From Pseudomonas abieticivorans (GTDB taxonomy: Bacteria; Pseudomonadota; Gammaproteobacteria; Pseudomonadales; Pseudomonadaceae), in contig NZ_CP094975.1 of assembly GCF_023509015.1 (NCBI RefSeq), positions 69,501 to 133,500 on the forward strand: a DNA stretch of 64,000 nt. The letters run 5' to 3'. Made by a program: the position numbers and the translations under genes. Below, one piece after another: positions 18,924 to 28,772 of the stretch; position 1 is the first letter of the stretch, and each line of letters starts with the position of its first letter. Below the pieces are notes generated by a model. That model was given only the letters and a program-made list of their open reading frames with translations. It was not told where the DNA came from and did no database searches.

Positions 18924-19580
18924 ATGACCCCGGACCTGTTCAGCGACACCGATACCGCCCAACCCCCGCGCATCGAGGCCCTCGGTACCCAGGCCTGGGT
19001 GCTACGTGGTTTCGCCCTGCCCTGGGTCGAAGGCGTGTTGGCACCGCTGCGCGAGGTGCTCAAGGCCGCGCCGTTTCGGCGTATGGTCACCCCCGGTGGC
19101 TTTACCATGTCGGTGGCGCTGAGCAACTGCGGCGCCTTGGGCTGGACCACCGACACCCACGGTTACCGCTACAGCCCGTTGGACCCGCGCACCGGCCTGC
19201 CCTGGCCAGGCCTGCCTATTGTGATTCGCGAACTGGGCATTGCCGCGGCCAGCGCCGCCGGCTTTGCCGATTTCGACCCCGATGCCTGCCTGATCAACCG
19301 TTACCTGCCTGGGGCAAAGATGTCGCTGCACCAGGACAAGAACGAGCGCGACCTTGAGGCACCGGTGGTGTCGGTCTCGCTGGGGTTGCCGGCTGTGTTC
19401 CAATTCGGCGGCCACGCCCGCGGCGACCGACCACTGCGGGTGCCGCTGCTGCACGGCGACGTGGTGGTGTGGGGCGGCGTGGACCGCTTGCGTTACCATG
19501 GGGTGTTGCCACTTGCCCAGGGCACGCATGCGGTGATGGGCGCGCAGCGGATCAACTTCACCTTGCGCAAGGCCGGTTGA
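18924..19580 (+). CDS. alkB: Alpha-ketoglutarate-dependent DNA repair dioxygenase AlkB
   Basis: This 218-aa Fe(II)/2OG enzyme oxidatively removes N-alkyl lesions such as 1-methyladenine and 3-methylcytosine. The iron ligands are H136 and D138 in SLHQDKNE and H192 in RYHGVLP; the 2OG-binding Arg is R215 in INFTLR. NRYLPGAKM precedes the HxD motif as in the family, and spacing is close to E. coli AlkB. No Ada gene is adjacent. It converges on the acuI-like gene with 17 bases between stops. Confidence 0.93.
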   Translation: MTPDLFSDTDTAQPPRIEALGTQAWVLRGFALPWVEGVLAPLREVLKAAPFRRMVTPGGFTMSVALSNCGALGWTTDTHGYRYSPLDPRTGLPWPGLPIVIRELGIAAASAAGFADFDPDACLINRYLPGAKMSLHQDKNERDLEAPVVSVSLGLPAVFQFGGHARGDRPLRVPLLHGDVVVWGGVDRLRYHGVLPLAQGTHAVMGAQRINFTLRKAG

Positions 19581-19597
19581 GCTGCGCACCTGCGCGC

Positions 19598-20581
19598 CTA
19601 CCGATTCACATCCACCACCACCCTGCCGCGCACCTGCCCGGCCATCAAGTGCCCGGCGGCCTGTACCACTTCGCCCAGACCAATCTCGCGGGTAATCAAC
19701 GCCAACACGTCGCGGTCCAGGTCCTGGCTCAAGCGTTGCCACGCCTCTACGCGGTCCGCCTTGGGCCGCTTGACGCTGTCGATGCCCAGCAACGCTACCC
19801 CGCGCAAAATGAACGGCGCCACGCTGCCCGGCAAGTCCATGCCCTGGGCCAGGCCACAGGCGGCGACGGCGCCCAGGTAGCGGGTGCTGGCCAGCACGTT
19901 GACCAACGTGTGGCTGCCCACCGAGTCCACAGCGCCGGCCCAGCGCTCCTTGGCCAGCGGCTTGCCAGGCTCAGACAAGCTGGCGCGGTCGATCACCTCG
20001 CTGGCACCCAGGCGCTTGAGGTAGTCGTGCTCGGCCACCCGCCCGGTCGAGGCCACCACCCGGTAACCCAGGCGTGCCAGCAGCGCGATGGCAAAGCTGC
20101 CCACGCCGCCATTGGCCCCGGTCACCAGTACCTCGCCGTGCTCCGGTCGCACCCCCTGGCGCTCAAGGGCCATGATGCAGAGCATGGCCGTATAGCCGGC
20201 CGTGCCGATGGCCATGGCCTGGGCAGGGGTAAAGCCTTCAGGCTGGGGGATCAGCCAGTTGCCATCGACCCGCGCCCGCTGCGCAAGCCCACCCCAGTGG
20301 CCCTCGCCCAGCCCCCAACCGTTGAGGATCACCGCATCGCCGATGCGGTAGTCGGGGTGGGTGCTGTGCTCCACCGTGCCCGCCAGGTCAATGCCAGCCA
20401 CCATCGGGAACTGGCGTACCACCGGCCCACTGCCGGTGATCGCCAAACCGTCCTTGAAGTTCAGGGTGCTGTAGGCCACCCGCACGGTCACGTCGCCGCT
20501 TGGCAGTTGCGCGTCGTCGATGGCCTTGAGGGCCGCGTGGTAACCGTTGTCGTCTTTTTCGATAAGAATGCCGTTGAACAT
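19598..20581 (-). CDS. acuI: Acrylyl-CoA reductase AcuI / YhdH-type quinone oxidoreductase
   Basis: This 327-aa zinc-independent medium-chain reductase has the NADPH fold GANGGVGSFAIALLARLGY and the family stretches STLNFKDGLAITG and GIDLAGTVE. AcuI reduces acryloyl-CoA to propionyl-CoA and protects against acrylate. It is the second gene after an AcuR-like TetR repressor. A TAGAC-type palindrome at 20599-20613 lies 18 bases upstream of its start. The acrylyl-CoA substrate is inferred from family and the AcuR-like partner. Confidence 0.85.
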   Translation of the reverse strand: MFNGILIEKDDNGYHAALKAIDDAQLPSGDVTVRVAYSTLNFKDGLAITGSGPVVRQFPMVAGIDLAGTVEHSTHPDYRIGDAVILNGWGLGEGHWGGLAQRARVDGNWLIPQPEGFTPAQAMAIGTAGYTAMLCIMALERQGVRPEHGEVLVTGANGGVGSFAIALLARLGYRVVASTGRVAEHDYLKRLGASEVIDRASLSEPGKPLAKERWAGAVDSVGSHTLVNVLASTRYLGAVAACGLAQGMDLPGSVAPFILRGVALLGIDSVKRPKADRVEAWQRLSQDLDRDVLALITREIGLGEVVQAAGHLMAGQVRGRVVVDVNR

Positions 20582-20598
20582 AAAGACCTCTCTCTATT

Positions 20599-20613
20599 TA
20601 GACCGATCGTCTA
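20599..20613 (-). promoter_or_regulatory. TetR-family operator in the acuI leader
   Basis: TAGAC-CGATC-GTCTA is a perfect palindrome in its five-base arms. It resembles the NemR box (TAGACC-N4-GGTCTA). A related TAGACTGATCGGT sequence lies upstream of the tetR gene at about 21294-21306, so the repressor probably binds both. Confidence 0.6.
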
Positions 20614-20638
20614 TAAATGGGTAAAAAAAAGCTGCCTT

Positions 20639-21280
20639 TCAGCAGCTGAAGAATGCCGTTTTCAAAAAACCGCTGACAAAAGTGCGCATCGGTTGCGCGT
20701 TGCGCAGCAGCCGCGCCCGCAGCACCGCGCCTTCCCAGCCGATCCAGAAGAACGCCGCCAGCTCGTCGCAGTTGGCGCCCTTGGGAATGTCGCCGGCCGT
20801 TTGCGCCGCTTTCAGGCACGTGCTCAGGCGTTGCTGCCAACTGAGGAACACCGCCTCGATGGCCTCGCGATAGCCCTCGGGCAACACGGTGATTTCCTGG
20901 CCCAGGTTGCCCACCAGGCAGCCGCGCTTGAACTCGTACTTGGCCATGCCCACCTGGGCGTCCTCGGAGAACGCCAGCACGCGCTCCAACGGCGACATGC
21001 TTTCATCGAGCAGCCAGCGGTCCAGCTTGCGGGCGAAGTAGTCGGCGTAGTTATCGAGCAGGGCCCGCCCGTAGGCGTCCTTGCTGGCAAAATAGTGATA
21101 GAACGAGCCCTTCGGCACCCCGACCCGCTTGAGGATCATGTCGATGCCAGTGGCACTGAAGCCTTGCTCGGTGAGGATCTCGGTGCCGCAACGCACCAAC
21201 AGTTCGCGCGTGTCGTATTGCTCGCGCGGGACTTTGGGTGGGCGGCCGGGTTTGCGGGGGGTGGGGGTCTGGGTGGTCAT
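20639..21280 (-). CDS. TetR family repressor, AcuR/NemR-like
   Basis: This 213-aa regulator has a proline/arginine-rich N-terminus (RKPGRPPKVPR), a helix-turn-helix in MILKRVGVPKGSFYHYFASKDAYG and a ligand domain with the AcuR-typical GCLVGNLGQE and AFFWIGWEGA motifs. The cysteine in GCLVGN is the kind of residue sensed by electrophiles in NemR. I place the start at 21280; longer in-frame readings continue far upstream without support. It is encoded 57 bases before acuI on the same strand. Control by acrylate or another electrophile is inferred. Confidence 0.85.
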   Translation of the reverse strand: MTTQTPTPRKPGRPPKVPREQYDTRELLVRCGTEILTEQGFSATGIDMILKRVGVPKGSFYHYFASKDAYGRALLDNYADYFARKLDRWLLDESMSPLERVLAFSEDAQVGMAKYEFKRGCLVGNLGQEITVLPEGYREAIEAVFLSWQQRLSTCLKAAQTAGDIPKGANCDELAAFFWIGWEGAVLRARLLRNAQPMRTFVSGFLKTAFFSC

Positions 21281-21293
21281 GGGGGTAGATATT

Positions 21294-21306
21294 AGACTGA
21301 TCGGTT
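21294..21306 (-). promoter_or_regulatory. Second TAGAC-type operator, upstream of the TetR gene
   Basis: TAGACTGATCGGT shares the TAGAC-YGATCG core with the perfect palindrome in the acuI leader. It lies 14 bases upstream of the repressor start, suggesting autoregulation. Confidence 0.45.
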
Positions 21307-21330
21307 TGGCTGTCAATGGCTTTCGTCGGT

Positions 21331-21355
21331 GGGCTTTTCGCGGATCAATTCGCCG
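21331..21355. repeat. Degenerate REP half
   Basis: GGCTTTTCGCGGATCAATTCGCCGG resembles the REP core TTCGCGGATAAATCCGC with several changes. It lies between the TetR gene and the modA promoter. Confidence 0.5.
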
Positions 21356-21403
21356 GCGCCACGGCATGATCTGCAAAGCGCTACTGTTCAACCTGTATCG
21401 GCT

Positions 21404-22207
<804 letters not shown>

Positions 22208-22208
<1 letters not shown>

Positions 22209-22888
22209 TGCCACTCAATGCAAGTGATGCGTCGGCCATCTGGCTGACGCTGAAACTGGCCAGCCTCACCGTCCTGATCCTGCTGATCGTCGGCACGCCC
22301 ATTGCCTGGTGGTTGGCCCGCACCCGCTCGCGCCTGCGCGGGCCGGTGGGGGCCATCGTCGCCCTGCCACTGGTGCTGCCGCCCACGGTAATCGGTTTTT
22401 ACCTGCTGCTGGCGCTGGGCCCCCACGGCTTTATCGGCCAGGCCACGCAGGCCCTTGGCCTGGGCACTCTGACGTTCAGCTTCACGGGGCTAGTGATCGG
22501 TTCAGTGATCTATTCGATGCCCTTCGTGGTGCAACCGCTGCAAGGCGCCTTCACCGCCGTGGGCCAACGCCCGCTGGAGGTGGCGGCGACCTTGCGCGCC
22601 GGCCCCTGGGACACCTTCTTCAACGTGGTGGTGCCGCTGGCCCGCCCCGGTTTTATCACCGCCTGCATCCTGGGCTTTGCCCATACCGTGGGCGAGTTCG
22701 GCGTGGTGCTGATGATCGGTGGCAATATCCCCGACAAGACCCGCGTGGTGTCGGTGCAGATCTATGATCATGTCGAAGCCATGGAGTACCTCAATGCCCA
22801 CTGGTTGGCTGCGGCCATGCTGGTGTTTTCCTTTATCGTGCTGCTGGCGCTGTACACCACCCAGCCGCGCAAGGCCGGTTGGAGCTGA
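22208..22888 (+). CDS. modB: Molybdate ABC transporter permease
   Basis: This 226-aa inner-membrane permease has about five transmembrane helices and the EAA loop [26 protein letters not shown]. The segment [21 protein letters not shown] is characteristic of ModB. It is translationally coupled to modA and followed immediately by modC. Confidence 0.95.
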
Positions 22889-22890
22889 CT

Positions 22891-23979
22891 GTGGCATCAC
22901 CGATTCATGCACGCCTTGCGCGCGACTTTGGCGAGTTCAGCCTGGACGTCGACCTACAGCTGCCCGGGCGTGGCGTCAGCGCGCTGTTTGGCCAGTCGGG
23001 CTCGGGCAAAACCACCTGCCTGCGTTGCCTGGCAGGCCTTGAAACCGCCGCCACAGGCTACATCGAAGTGGGCGGCCAGGTCTGGCAAGACAGCGCACGG
23101 GGGGTGTTCGTGCCGCCCCACCAGCGGCCCATCGGCTACGTGTTCCAGGAAGCCAGCCTGTTCGCCCACCTATCGGTGCGCCGCAACCTGGAATTCGGCT
23201 GGCGGCGTATCCCGCGCACCCAGCGCAAGGTGCAACTGCAACAGGCGTGCGAACTGCTGGGCATCGGCCACCTGCTGGACCGGCGCCCCAAGCACCTGTC
23301 GGGTGGCGAACGCCAGCGCGCCGGCATTGCCCGGGCGCTGTTGACCAGCCCGCAATTGCTGTTGATGGACGAACCACTGGCCGCCCTCGATGCCCAGCGC
23401 AAGCGCGAAATCCTGCCCTACCTCGAGCGCCTGCATGACGAACTGGAGATCCCGGTGGTGTATGTCAGCCACGCCCAGGACGAAGTGGCCCGGCTGGCCG
23501 ATCACCTGGTGTTGCTGGACGGCGGGCGGGTACAGGCCAGCGGCCCGATCGGCGAAACCCTGGGGCGCCTGGACCTGCCCCTGGCCATGGACGATGACGC
23601 GGGCGTGGTCATCGAGGGCCGGGTCTGCGGCTACGACCCCAGCTACCAGTTGCTCAGCCTCAAGTTGCCCGAAAGCAACCTGTACATGCGCCTTGCCCAT
23701 GCGCCAGTCGCCCAGGGCAGCCGCCTGCGCGTCAAGGTGCAGGCGCGCGATGTCAGCTTGAGCACCGGCGCCGAAAGCGCCAGCAGCATCCTCAACCGCC
23801 TGCCGGTGACGGTGCTCGCGCAGCGCCTGGCCGATAACAGCGCCCATGTGCTGATCAGCCTGGACGCCGACGGCACCCCGTTGCTGGCCCGCATCACGCG
23901 GTTTTCCGCCGACCAACTGCAGATTGCAGCGGGCCAGCGACTGTGGGCGCAGATCAAGTCGGTGGCCGTGCTGGCCTGA
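22891..23979 (+). CDS. modC: Molybdate ABC transporter ATP-binding protein
   Basis: This 362-aa ATPase has Walker [10 protein letters not shown] at residues 34-42, signature [15 protein letters not shown], Walker [13 protein letters not shown], and a C-terminal Mop (molybdopterin-binding-like) domain that can sense molybdate. The GTG at 22891 follows GGAG by 6 bases and lies just 2 bases after the modB stop; a TTG at 22879 is rejected because it overlaps that site. It converges on the sensor-kinase gene with 22 bases between. Confidence 0.94.
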   Translation: MASPIHARLARDFGEFSLDVDLQLPGRGVSALFGQSGSGKTTCLRCLAGLETAATGYIEVGGQVWQDSARGVFVPPHQRPIGYVFQEASLFAHLSVRRNLEFGWRRIPRTQRKVQLQQACELLGIGHLLDRRPKHLSGGERQRAGIARALLTSPQLLLMDEPLAALDAQRKREILPYLERLHDELEIPVVYVSHAQDEVARLADHLVLLDGGRVQASGPIGETLGRLDLPLAMDDDAGVVIEGRVCGYDPSYQLLSLKLPESNLYMRLAHAPVAQGSRLRVKVQARDVSLSTGAESASSILNRLPVTVLAQRLADNSAHVLISLDADGTPLLARITRFSADQLQIAAGQRLWAQIKSVAVLA

Positions 23980-24001
23980 ACCCCGCGTGCCCGCGCCCCT
24001 T

Positions 24002-27000
24002 TCAAACTGACTCACCGCAATAGGCCCGCAACCCCTCCATCAGGGGCGCCAGGCTGCTCTCCAGCGCGGCGATGGCCAGGGCCAGGTCTTGAGCGGCGCC
24101 TTGGCCGGCGCACAGCCGCTCCAGTGTCTCGCAAGCGGCCAGCAGTGGCTGCGCCTTGATCAGCCGCGCGCCGCCCTTGATGCGGTGCACCAACTGGCTC
24201 AAGGCAATCAGGTCCGGTTGCTCGCGCTGCGACACCAAGCGTTGCAGGTCGTCACGGCTGCACCTCAACAAGTTGCTCAACAGTTCGCGCACCGACACCA
24301 CGTCGCCCCCGGTCAACTGCTCCAATGCACTGAGATCCATCAGTTGCGCCGCCAAGGGTCGCGCGCCCTGCGCGGTCACCGTCGACAGGTGATGGGCCAG
24401 GTCCTGCAGGCCCAGCGGCTTGAACAGGCAATCGTCCATGCCCGCCGCCAGGCAACGTTCGCGCTCCTCGGCCTGGGCGTTGGCGGTAAAGCCCAGCAGC
24501 CGGCAGGGCAAGCGCTGCGCCAGCGCCTCCTGGGCACGAATCGCCCGCGCCAGGCGGTAGCCATCCAGGCCCGGCATGTTGCAGTCGGTGATGACCACGT
24601 CGAACACCTCTTCGTGCCAGCGCGCCAGCCCCTGCTCGCCATCACTGGCCAGGATCACCCGATGCCCCAGGTAACCCAACTGTTGGTCCAGCAGCACGCG
24701 GTTGGCCGGGTAGTCGTCCACCACCAGGATACTCAGGGCGCTATGCCCGTCCGAACGCTCGCCCATCAGTGGCAATGGCGCCCCCACCACCGCGTTCAAG
24801 CACGGCAACGTCAGCGACAGCACCGCGCAGGTGCCTTGGCCCAAGGTGCTGTGCAGGCTCAACTGGGCGCCCATCAGTTCGCACAGCCGGTGGCTGATGC
24901 TCAAGCCAAGGCCGGTGCCCTGGCGTGCAGCGTCGGGGTTATTGCTGGCCTGGTGAAAGGCGGCCCCCAACACCGCCTGGTCGGCCTCGGGTATGCCCAC
25001 GCCGGTGTCCTGCACCTGCACCTGCACTTGCAGGCAGTCGCCGTCGCGCTCGCAGCGCACCTGCACGTTCACCTGGCCGCGCTCGGTGAACTTGATCGCG
25101 TTGCTGACCAGGTTGGAGACAATCTGGCGAAAGCGCATGGGGTCCATTTGCACTTCAACCCGTGCGTCACCTTCCAGTTGCAAGCGCAGGGGCAGGTTCT
25201 TGGCCCGCGCCGGGCCATCGAACAGGCGCACCACGGCTTCTACCTGCTGGCCCACCTCACAGCGTTGCGGCGCCAGTTGCAGGTGGCCGGACTCGATACG
25301 GGTGATGTCGAGGATGTCGCCGATCAGCTCCAACAGGCTACGCGCCGCGCCCGAGGCAACGTCCAGGGCCAGCTTGTCGAGCACCCCGGCGTCGGCCTTG
25401 CGCGTGGCCAGTTCCAACATACCCAGCACCGCATTCATGGGCGTGCGGATCTCGTGGCTCATGGTGGCCAGGAACGTGGTCTTGGCCTCACTGGCCGCCT
25501 CGGCCTCTTCCTTGGCGGCCTGGTAGGCGGTGCACAGGCGTATCCGATCGGTGATATCCGTCCAACCGGCGATCATCCCGACTATCTCGCCGTCACCGCC
25601 GCGGTAAGGCAGCATCCAATGGGAAATGGTCATGGCCCGGCCCGCCTCCAGCACCACCTCCCGGTCTTCGAACACCGCACCGCCGTCCTCCATCAAGGCC
25701 AGGTAACCCTCCTGGTAACGTTGCGCTTCGTGGGGCGGAACTACATGAGTCGCGGTAATCAGCAGGCCCAGGGTGGCCTCGCGGGTGATGTCCAGTGCCT
25801 TGAGGTAGGCATCGTTGCACATGGTCAGGCGCCCCTCGCGGTCGCGCACATAGATAGGGTATGGGGTGCCCGAAATCATCGCCTGCATGAATGCCCATTG
25901 GTCCAGCAGTTCTTTTTCGGCCTGGCGGCGCCGGCGTACCTGGCGCCGCAAGGAGCGGATCCAGGCCAGCGCCAGTACCCACAGCAGCACCAGCACCGCA
26001 CCGGCCCCCGCCACCCAGCCGGCATAGCGGCGCCACGAGCTGTCGGCCACGATGACTTCACTGCGCCAGCGATGGGTCAACTCGTCCAGCTCCTGAGGGG
26101 TCAGGCTGAGCAGCGCCTTGTTCAGGATCGATTGCAACTCCTGCGAGCCGCGCGCCGTGGCGAAGGCGTAATTGGGTGACTCCAGCGGCACCGCGGCGGT
26201 GACCCGCAGCTCGCCACGGTGGTGGCGAGCAATCAGGTAACGCGAGGTGATCAAGGCCATTACCCCGGCCTTGGCATTGCCCTGGGCGACCTGGCGCAGC
26301 ACATCGTCGGCCCCTTTGGCTTCCACCAGCGGCACTTGCGGATAATGGGTGCGCAGGTAGGCAATCTGTTCGCTGCCCTTGGCGATGGCCAGGGGCTTGC
26401 CACTCATTTCATCCAGGCTCACCGGGGCATTGTCGCTGTCTGGCGCCACCATCACCATGCTGCTGGTCAAATAAGAGCGGGTAAAGCTCAAGTGCTCCTC
26501 GCGCCCGCGGCTGGGCGGCAGCGCGGCCAGCAGGTCGGCTTCACCGCCCAGCACTTTCTGGATCATGCCGGCGATGGAGTCCACGTCGATCACCTCGAAA
26601 CGCACGCCGATGCGCTGGCTTATCTTGCCCAGCACATCAGCGCTCAAGCCCCGGAAGTTGCCCTGTTCGTCGCGAAAGGAAAACGGCATGAAGTGCTTGT
26701 TCATTACCACCCGAATGCGCGGGTGCTGCTGTAGCCAGCGTTGCTCGCTGTCGGTAAGGTCCAGCGCCGGGCGCGGGTTGATCACGCCAGAACCGCTGCT
26801 CCAGCGGTGCAGGATTTCGGTGCGCTCGCGGGCCTGCACCGCCATCAATGCCACGTTCACCAGCGTCATCAGGCGGTTGTTGTGAATATTGGAGGCAAAG
26901 GCGAACGTGTTGCTCTGGCTGATGGGCGCATACACCAGTTGCAAGTTGCTGAACTGGCTGCGGCTGATCTGGTTGGCCGCAGCCAAGGCATTGCCCAGGA

Positions 27001-27631
27001 ACAGGTCGGCCTGGCCGAACGACACCGCGGCCAGCGCGCTGAGGGTAGAGGGGTAGTTCACCGGTCGCGCATGGGGGTAGAGTTGCGCCACCACCTCGGC
27101 CGGCTGGTAGTGCTCGAGCATGGCCAGGCGGGTATCGGTGCGTAGCGGCTCCAAAGCCCCGGGGTCGTCCACGCGGCTGGCCAGGATGGGTTGGTCCTGT
27201 ACGTAGGGCATCGACAGGATCAGGTTGGACTCGGCGGCCTCGAAGCCATTGGAGGTGGGCAGCAGGTCCACTTCACCGCGCCACAACCCTTCAATGGCCG
27301 CTTGCCGGGACCCGTAGCGGCGCACCTCGACCTTGAGGTTCAACAACTCGCCGATCAAGCTGGCGTAATCGGCGCTCATGCCCTCGTACTGGTGCCCAGT
27401 GCCCAGAATGTCGAACGGCGGGTAGTCGGGCTGGGTCACGCCCAGGCGCAGCACGCGGCGCTCCCACAGCCAGCGCCGGTCCTCGTCGGTCAGCTCCACG
27501 CGCTCCAGCAACGCCGGGGTGGCGCGCGAGCGGCCGTAGAGCTCCGGCGGGTTGTCCTCGGCCAGGGTCGGCGTGCTGGTCAAGCACAGGCACAGGCCCA
27601 GCAGCAGTGATCGTATCCTTGTGATCGCCAT
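24002..27631 (-). CDS. BvgS/EvgS-type hybrid sensor histidine kinase
   Basis: This 1209-aa membrane kinase has a signal peptide, then two tandem periplasmic binding-protein domains (about residues 45-280 and 290-535). One transmembrane helix follows near 545 (AGAVLVLLWVLALAWI), then a PAS domain (PYPIYVRDREGRL), a HisKA box ATMSHEIRTPMNAVLG, an ATPase domain (VSNAIKFT, GTGLGLSI), a receiver (LVVDDYPANR, Asp in VVITDCNMPGLDG) and a C-terminal Hpt domain with His in VHRIKGGARL. The phosphorelay His-Asp-His is thus complete. The ATG at 27631 follows AAGGAG by 7 bases. It is cotranscribed with the response regulator 12 bases upstream. The signal is unknown. Confidence 0.93.
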   Translation of the reverse strand: MAITRIRSLLLGLCLCLTSTPTLAEDNPPELYGRSRATPALLERVELTDEDRRWLWERRVLRLGVTQPDYPPFDILGTGHQYEGMSADYASLIGELLNLKVEVRRYGSRQAAIEGLWRGEVDLLPTSNGFEAAESNLILSMPYVQDQPILASRVDDPGALEPLRTDTRLAMLEHYQPAEVVAQLYPHARPVNYPSTLSALAAVSFGQADLFLGNALAAANQISRSQFSNLQLVYAPISQSNTFAFASNIHNNRLMTLVNVALMAVQARERTEILHRWSSGSGVINPRPALDLTDSEQRWLQQHPRIRVVMNKHFMPFSFRDEQGNFRGLSADVLGKISQRIGVRFEVIDVDSIAGMIQKVLGGEADLLAALPPSRGREEHLSFTRSYLTSSMVMVAPDSDNAPVSLDEMSGKPLAIAKGSEQIAYLRTHYPQVPLVEAKGADDVLRQVAQGNAKAGVMALITSRYLIARHHRGELRVTAAVPLESPNYAFATARGSQELQSILNKALLSLTPQELDELTHRWRSEVIVADSSWRRYAGWVAGAGAVLVLLWVLALAWIRSLRRQVRRRRQAEKELLDQWAFMQAMISGTPYPIYVRDREGRLTMCNDAYLKALDITREATLGLLITATHVVPPHEAQRYQEGYLALMEDGGAVFEDREVVLEAGRAMTISHWMLPYRGGDGEIVGMIAGWTDITDRIRLCTAYQAAKEEAEAASEAKTTFLATMSHEIRTPMNAVLGMLELATRKADAGVLDKLALDVASGAARSLLELIGDILDITRIESGHLQLAPQRCEVGQQVEAVVRLFDGPARAKNLPLRLQLEGDARVEVQMDPMRFRQIVSNLVSNAIKFTERGQVNVQVRCERDGDCLQVQVQVQDTGVGIPEADQAVLGAAFHQASNNPDAARQGTGLGLSISHRLCELMGAQLSLHSTLGQGTCAVLSLTLPCLNAVVGAPLPLMGERSDGHSALSILVVDDYPANRVLLDQQLGYLGHRVILASDGEQGLARWHEEVFDVVITDCNMPGLDGYRLARAIRAQEALAQRLPCRLLGFTANAQAEERERCLAAGMDDCLFKPLGLQDLAHHLSTVTAQGARPLAAQLMDLSALEQLTGGDVVSVRELLSNLLRCSRDDLQRLVSQREQPDLIALSQLVHRIKGGARLIKAQPLLAACETLERLCAGQGAAQDLALAIAALESSLAPLMEGLRAYCGESV

Positions 27632-27643
27632 CTCCACACTCCT

Positions 27644-28270
27644 TCAGATCAACGAATTACGTTTGGCCACGTCTGCCAGATCCACCAGCGAGCGCACCCG
27701 CAACTTCTGGATCAGCCGGCCCTTGTAGGTGCTGATGGTCTTGTTGCTCAGCAACATCGCATCGCCGATGGCCTTGTTGCTGTAGCCACGGGCCAGTTGC
27801 TGCAACACCAGCAGTTCGCGGTCGGTCAGGCTGGCAATGCACTGCGCTTCGCTGTTCAAAGCGTCGCTGCGGCGCACCGAACTCAACGACACGTCGGGAA
27901 AATAGTGGTAGCCGGACATCACCGCGCTCACCGCCTTGCGCAACTCGTTCAGGTCGTCGGCCTTGCACACGAAGCCCGCCGCGCCGGCCTTCATGCAGCG
28001 CAGCGAATAAAAATCCGCCGGCAACGAGGTCAGCACCAACACCCGCGTGTCCAGGCCCAGCGCCTTGATTCGCGCGATCACTTCCAAGCCGTCGAGCATG
28101 GGCATGGAAATATCCACCACCGCCAGGTCCGGCACATGCTCACTGGCAAGCGCAATGGCTTCCACGCCATTGTCGGTTTGCGCAACGACCTGAAACCGGT
28201 CCTGTTCCAATACGACTTTCACGCTGGCACGGATGAAGGGGTGGTCATCCACGATCATGGCTTTGTTCAT
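27644..28270 (-). CDS. LuxR-type response regulator, BvgA/EvgA-like
   Basis: This 208-aa NarL-family regulator has a receiver domain with acidic pair DD in MIVDDHPF, phospho-acceptor Asp in LAVVDISMPMLDG, and a C-terminal LuxR helix-turn-helix (LTDRELLVLQQLARGYSNKAIGDAMLLSNKTISTY). GGAG lies 10 bases before the ATG at 28270. It is the cognate partner of the adjacent hybrid kinase. Targets are not evident; a divergent 500-base region upstream holds an inverted repeat. Confidence 0.92.
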   Translation of the reverse strand: MNKAMIVDDHPFIRASVKVVLEQDRFQVVAQTDNGVEAIALASEHVPDLAVVDISMPMLDGLEVIARIKALGLDTRVLVLTSLPADFYSLRCMKAGAAGFVCKADDLNELRKAVSAVMSGYHYFPDVSLSSVRRSDALNSEAQCIASLTDRELLVLQQLARGYSNKAIGDAMLLSNKTISTYKGRLIQKLRVRSLVDLADVAKRNSLI

Positions 28271-28772
28271 CTTGCTAGTGCTCCAACCTATCCATGAGTG
28301 ACCGGGCACTTGTGGCGCACGGTCGAGTTTTGAGTCGCTTGTAAAGTGAATGCCGCGGCGCTGCTGGCGAGGGCGCTGAACCTTTGCAGCAAAAAGACGG
28401 TAGCCGTCAGCTTTTCCATTTTTAGAACCTTGAACTGTCTTTAGGCGAAGGCGGCGATTGCGCGCGGATGACGCTGACTTGTCTGACCAGTATTAGAGAT
28501 ATTTACTGGTCACTCTGTAGGCCGTTTCCGCGAAAGGTGAAGTCCGCTTCCCAAGCGTCTGAGCACGCTCGCCCCGCCACCGTGCACCCGGCCCTGTTGC
28601 CGGTCGGTGATTATTCGCCCCCTGCCGTGCGTTGCCAGTCAGACACTTCCGAACGTTAATCAGAAAATTCCCAGGCGCTTCTCACCTGCATCCTTCAGCG
28701 TTCGGTAAAAAAGCTCGGCACCCCCGCCGCGCTCGGCGGTCCATAGCTCATGCCCCCCCTGGATAAGCTGCC
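28271..28772. other. Intergenic region upstream of the two-component genes
   Basis: No gene is convincing here; a 63-codon frame at 28468-28659 has poor coding character. It holds an inverted repeat GACCAGTA-N11-TACTGGTC at 28485-28511, a candidate regulator site. A short GACGG-TAG-CCGTC hairpin at 28396-28408 is flanked by A-rich and T-rich tracts. Confidence 0.5.

Noticed and set aside
24089..26179. Open frame of 696 codons opposite the sensor kinase gene
   Set aside because: It is the antisense of a kinase with complete domains; the protein is Gln/His-rich and has no fold signature.
28468..28659. 63-codon frame in the large gap upstream of the topoisomerase gene
   Set aside because: No ribosome-binding site, no family resemblance and atypical codon use.
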